Assembly (NCBI GenBank): GCA_003506735.1
Contig: DNYS01000229.1
Location: forward strand, 3,618-13,425
Direction of reading: 5' to 3'
Origin: Nitrospinota bacterium
GTDB lineage: Bacteria > UBA8248
Length of the DNA stretch: 9,808 nucleotides
Of the stretch, positions 6,902 to 9,808 are shown in pieces; positions within the stretch are counted from its first letter, which is position 1; the number at the start of each line of letters is the position of its first letter. The translations under genes were made by a program, and so were the position numbers. The notes beneath the pieces are model-generated. The model was not told where the DNA came from. It saw nothing but the letters and a program-made list of their open reading frames with translations, and did no database searches.

Positions 6902-7813
6902 CTACATATACCGCCTTCCCCACCGGCCGAGGGCCGCATCCCCGAGGCCCGACAAGACGGCCCCCATCAGCCGCCATTCGCCCTGGACCGCCAGCCGCGC
7001 CGCCCACGCCAGTGCCCGCGTGGCGAGAAACCAGCCCGAAAACAGCGGGCGGGGAGAATATGTCGTGAAGAATAATATCCGGTTGCGGGTGTAATAGTAG
7101 GCGCTGCGGGGGGAGGCAGGCCCCAGGCTCGAACGCTCTCTGTGCCAAACCACGGCATCGGGCGCCACCACCACCCGGAGGCCGCGGCTCCTGATGCGAA
7201 ACGAGAAATCCGTATTCTCGAAATAGATAAAATACCGGTCGTCAATATATCCCATTTCGCCAAAGAGCGCGGCGCGGACCATCCAGGCGGTTCCGGCCAC
7301 CCAGGCGGAATCGAGCAGGCCGTCTTCGGGTATCTCTCCGGGCTCTTCCTGGTTGGATCGGTACCGGCATCTGTCCCAATCGACCGCGGTGCCCAGCGAG
7401 ACGATGGCCTCCCGGTCCGGATGGGCCATCACCCGGGCGCCCACGATGCCCACCTGTGGATTGGCATCGAGATGCGCCCTCAGGCGGGAAATGCAGTCCT
7501 CGGCGACAAAGGCGTCGTTATCGCAGAAAAAAATGTAATTCGCTCCCCGCTCCACCGCCGCGCGGGCGCCGTGGTTCCGTCCGCCCGAACAGCCCAGGTT
7601 CTCTCCCGGTTCGATCACTTCGACCTCCGGGAACTCCCGGCGCAGATTCTCCGCCGAACCGTCCGAGGAGGCATTGTCGATCAGAAGCACATGGTTATCC
7701 GCCCCCCGCCCCTCCCGGAGGGATTCGAGCATATCGCGGGTCAGCGCGCATTGATTGAAATTGAGAACGACGGTGATCACTTTTCCCCGCGGCTCGCCCG
7801 CTGTCTCGTTCAT
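6902..7813 (-). CDS. GT2-family glycosyltransferase (rhamnosyltransferase-like)
   Basis: This is an inverting nucleotide-sugar transferase of the GT-A fold, 303 residues, of the WbbL/rhamnosyl type used in O-antigen and other surface glycans. VITVVLNFN (12-20) begins the fold. LLIDNASSDGS (43-53) binds the nucleotide, NLGCSGGRNHG (72-82) is typical of this subgroup, and CDND (97-100) is the metal-binding DxD. WVAGTAWMVR (171-180) and YFENTDFSFRIRSRG (197-211) form the acceptor side; the Glu in ENTD is the likely base. The C-terminus has a basic, aromatic stretch (RSAYYYTRNRILFF) and an amphipathic region that may rest on the membrane. The ATG start follows a GAGGG three bases upstream, which is tight; AAAGGGA lies slightly further upstream. 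It sits between the flippase and galE on the same strand, with gaps of 67 and 63 bases, consistent with one operon. Donor and acceptor are unknown. Confidence 0.92.
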   Translation of the reverse strand: MNETAGEPRGKVITVVLNFNQCALTRDMLESLREGRGADNHVLLIDNASSDGSAENLRREFPEVEVIEPGENLGCSGGRNHGARAAVERGANYIFFCDNDAFVAEDCISRLRAHLDANPQVGIVGARVMAHPDREAIVSLGTAVDWDRCRYRSNQEEPGEIPEDGLLDSAWVAGTAWMVRAALFGEMGYIDDRYFIYFENTDFSFRIRSRGLRVVVAPDAVVWHRERSSLGPASPRSAYYYTRNRILFFTTYSPRPLFSGWFLATRALAWAARLAVQGEWRLMGAVLSGLGDAALGRWGRRYM

Positions 7814-7880
7814 CCGCCCTCAATCCCTTTCATCGCCGTCGAAACGCATCCCGCCGCCGTTCCCCGAACGCCCGCGGCTT

Positions 7881-9422
7881 TCATCCCCGCGCCGTCAGCC
7901 AGCGCTCCAGCCGATCGAACGGAGCGCCTATCCGCTCGAACACCGGAACATCCTCGGCATCGTAGGGCTTCAGCCACCAGGCCAAGAGGCCGAACACCAG
8001 GACAAACCCCGCGCCGCTCGCGGCCAGGAACGCCCATCAGTGAAGCGGGAACCAGACCACCGCCGCCGCCGCGAGCACGCTCGCCGCGAGGATGGAACCC
8101 ATGCTCCTTCCGGGCAGGGAGACCGGATGAATCCGGCGAAGGGCCGAATACTCCGCCAGAACGAGCAAGGCCGCCGCCGTCGCCGCCGCCGCACCGGCCG
8201 CCCCCCAGAGGGGGATCAGAATCAGGTTGAGCGCCACGTTCACCGCCCCCGATCCGACGCTCAGGTTGCGCACCGTGCGGTGGCGCTCCGAGGAAAGAAG
8301 AATGTCCCCGTGGGCGCCCCCGCCGAGGAGGCTTATGAAAATCTGCCCCCCGATGGCCACCCGGAATACATCGGCGGCCGGAAGATAGGTGCGGTCGAGA
8401 AGCGTGCCCACGATCTCGGGGGCGACGGCGAATCCGTACACCATGAAGGGAACGGTCAGGAGCATGGAGGTTTTGATCCGGAACCGCCATGCCAGGCGAA
8501 GCTGATCCGGGTCCCCCCTCTGGACCATGATGGAGGTGGCCGAAAGGGCGATATCCCCCGCCCCCGCAATGAGCATCCTGCTGATGGCCAGCGTCAACGC
8601 GGCGGCGACGCTGTAGTAGCCTACCTGCAAGGTTCCGGCGAGAAGCAGGTTGAGCAGGATGATGTCGGCGTTTTTGCCCAGGATGAAGGCCAGGACTTCC
8701 ATCACCGTCTGGGAGGCGCAATAGGATCGAATACCCTCCAGGTCTCCGTGCCCGGCCGGGCCCGTGATGAGGGCACGGCTCATCCAGGCCATGGCGAGCG
8801 CGGTCAGCGTCACCGTCAGCGAGAGGAGGGTGAGGACGATCCCGGCTCCCCCGCCGTAGCGGTAGATCCATACGGACCCGATGGCATTAACCATCTGAAT
8901 GGCAGCCTTGACCAGGCGGGGATTTTTCATGTCCAGCCGGGCCGAGAAGTTGGCGAAAAACAGGTTGGTGAGCCCGATCGAGATAACGTAGGGCCCCATC
9001 CATTTCAGAAGGCCGCCGACGCGGGGCTGTCCCAGGGCGGACATGATTGGGGCCGCAAACAAAAACAGGATGGCGGCGGCGGCAAGTCCCAGTACAAACC
9101 GCAGCGTCAGAAAGCGGCGAACCAGATAGACGGCTTTTTCCTCGTCCTTCCCGGCCAACGGAGAGACGAACACATGGATGGCGCGGTCCATCCCGAGCGA
9201 TACCGCCATCGAGCCGAGCGCCGCGTAACCGACGACGGTGCCGTAGAGGCCGAATTCCTCGACTCAGATCGCGCGGCCGGTGACGACCGAGAAAAAAAGA
9301 AACAGGCCATAGTCCAGAATTCCCTCGGCCTGATTCCAGACAAAACCGCGCTTGGCCTTTTTGGCGAGGGAAGTTTCGGCGCCATCGGCCGGGCCGTGGG
9401 TGGAATCCGGGGAAGAGGTCAT
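7881..9422 (-). CDS. Wzx-like polysaccharide flippase, with two in-frame TGA codons
   Basis: Flippases of the MOP superfamily move lipid-linked oligosaccharide units across the inner membrane. The open core (codons 72-461, down to base 8037) has many hydrophobic helices, for example RFVLGLAAAAILFLFAAPI and NVALNLILIPLWGAAGAAAA, plus family features such as NADIILLNLLLAGTLQVGYY. The protein-like frame extends beyond this ORF in both directions. Upstream, the same frame reads FVWNQAEGILDYGLFLFF, then VVTGRAI, TGA (9264-9266, codon 53), VEEFGLYGTVVGYAAL. The EEFGLYG element is a hallmark just after the first helix. Downstream, after TGA 8037-8039 (codon 462), the frame reads WAFLAASGAGFVLVFGLLAW and a typical cytoplasmic tail ending LERWLTARG at TGA 7881-7883. 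Read through, it has 513 residues, the normal family length. The start at ATG 9422 is chosen for length; no clear Shine-Dalgarno is present. As read, the gene would be broken. It is the first clear member of the minus-strand glycan block. Confidence 0.8.
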
Positions 9423-9606
9423 CTGGCCATGTGTCCAGGAGCGGAGGCGGGCGGAAAAGATCGGAGCGGCCCGGAATCGCCGGAGCGTGGCGCGGCGGAT
9501 GGGCGTTCCGCCGGAATCCGGAAACCGGGACCCCCATGAATCACCCATTTGCCATCATTTCGCAAATGGCGGCGGATGGCCAGGAACGCCCCCGGGCGGG
9601 AGACGC
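9423..9606. other. intergenic spacer upstream of the flippase
   Basis: These 184 bases lie between the stop of the upstream minus-strand gene (9607) and the chosen flippase start. The flippase frame is open back to 9548, so a longer N-terminus is possible, but that stretch shows no membrane or family character. An 8-bp inverted repeat at 9545-9569 is the only structure noticed. No convincing promoter was found. Confidence 0.4.
9545..9569. repeat. 8-bp inverted repeat CCATTTGC / GCAAATGG
   Basis: The arms 9545-9552 and 9562-9569 are perfect reverse complements with a 9-base loop. No T tract follows on either strand, so it is a poor intrinsic terminator. It could be an operator-like dyad or a messenger hairpin between the upstream gene and the flippase. 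Confidence 0.4.
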
Positions 9607-9808
9607 TCAATCTCCTCCGCCCCGCAGGGGCTTTTGGAACGAGACGATGACATTCTTGCAGAATCGGTGGCCGAGGGCTTCCTCGGCCCGCGCCCACAGG
9701 GCCTCCCAGGCCCGGCCCAGCGGGGCGACGGGCGCGCGTCCGGCCGCGGGATACCGGCGGCCCCGCGCCCCCCTGGCGGCGGGGGGGGAACTCCCCCCCC
9801 CCCCCCCC
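9607..9808 (-). CDS. C-terminal end of an unidentified protein, 5' end outside the window
   Basis: A minus-strand frame open from the window edge ends at TGA 9607-9609. The last 40 or so codons have strongly GC-rich third positions and protein-like content, including LGRAWEALWARAEEAL and then HRFCKNVIVSFQKPLRGGGD. The ending, a helix followed by a strand reading roughly CKNVIVSFQKP, resembles the C-terminus of some class I SAM-dependent methyltransferases found in glycan clusters, but this is only an impression. The part above about 9740 is low-complexity and close to the homopolymer end, so its translation (Gly, Pro, Arg, Ala) is unreliable. It is in the same direction as the flippase, 184 bases upstream, and may belong to the same operon. 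Confidence 0.45.
   Translation of the reverse strand, partial: GGGGGSSPPAARGARGRRYPAAGRAPVAPLGRAWEALWARAEEALGHRFCKNVIVSFQKPLRGGGD
9781..9808. repeat. terminal G8...C16 low-complexity run
   Basis: Eight G, then AACT, then sixteen C end the window. Such a run is typical of a contig end or a polymerase/sequencing artefact rather than real genomic sequence, and the bases just before it (about 9740-9780) are also GC-saturated and should be treated with caution. Confidence 0.7.

Noticed and set aside
7881..9422. Selenocysteine at the flippase TGA codons
   Set aside because: Flippases are not selenoproteins, neither site has Cys in a redox motif, and no SECIS-like hairpin was evident just after the codons.
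7755..9539. 594-codon open frame on the plus strand opposite the flippase and GT2 genes
   Set aside because: The translation is rich in Gly, Arg, Pro, Asp and His with no domain character. It is the antisense of GC-rich genes whose minus-strand products are clearly recognisable.
1..9808. CRISPR array, insertion sequence or phage genes
   Set aside because: No regularly spaced direct repeats, transposase motifs or phage proteins were seen on either strand.

Overview
The window is GC-rich, probably around 60% or more by eye, apart from an AT-rich stretch at about 180-535. It looks like a fragment of an uncultured Gram-negative-type bacterium. A GT9 (LPS heptosyltransferase-family) gene and a polysaccharide flippase point to an envelope or surface-glycan locus. 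A PilZ gene implies cyclic-di-GMP signalling, and a CCG-domain Fe-S protein suggests a redox-versatile metabolism. No feature fixes the phylum. The right end is a run of G and C (9781-9808) typical of a contig end.

Layout, left to right. A short ORF with one membrane helix (6-371) is followed by an AT-rich spacer with inverted repeats. On the minus strand lies a GT4 glycosyltransferase (539-1707), frame-shifted at an A6 run. After a 281-base intergenic region, the plus strand carries a receiver-like + TPR gene (1989-2732) readable only through two opposite one-base shifts, then a PilZ gene (2809-3144). Converging on these is a minus-strand Fe-S oxidoreductase subunit (3194-4483) with an SdhB/FrdB-like cysteine pattern and one complete CCG motif. 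Diverging from it is a GT9 gene (4698-5828) whose GTG start lies in a hairpin. The rest is a minus-strand surface-polysaccharide block: the tail of an unidentified gene (9607-9808), a Wzx-like flippase (7881-9422) with two in-frame TGA codons, a GT2 glycosyltransferase (6902-7813) and galE (5849-6838).

How the genes fit together (inference). GalE would supply UDP-galactose or a related sugar; GT2, GT4 and GT9 enzymes would build glycan; the flippase would move the lipid-linked unit across the inner membrane. The pseudo-receiver/TPR and PilZ pair could tie surface-glycan or motility functions to c-di-GMP. The Fe-S protein has no evident link to glycan synthesis.

Main observations: (i) a flippase reading frame of 513 codons that stays homologous-looking across two TGA codons; (ii) three one-base indels, all in homopolymer runs, breaking the GT4 and receiver/TPR genes; (iii) a receiver domain without its phospho-acceptor Asp next to PilZ; (iv) a HdrC/FrdB-HdrB-like fusion with an unusual cysteine set. 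Sequencing or assembly error is a serious alternative for (i) and (ii). I saw no clear new defence, mobile or RNA system.
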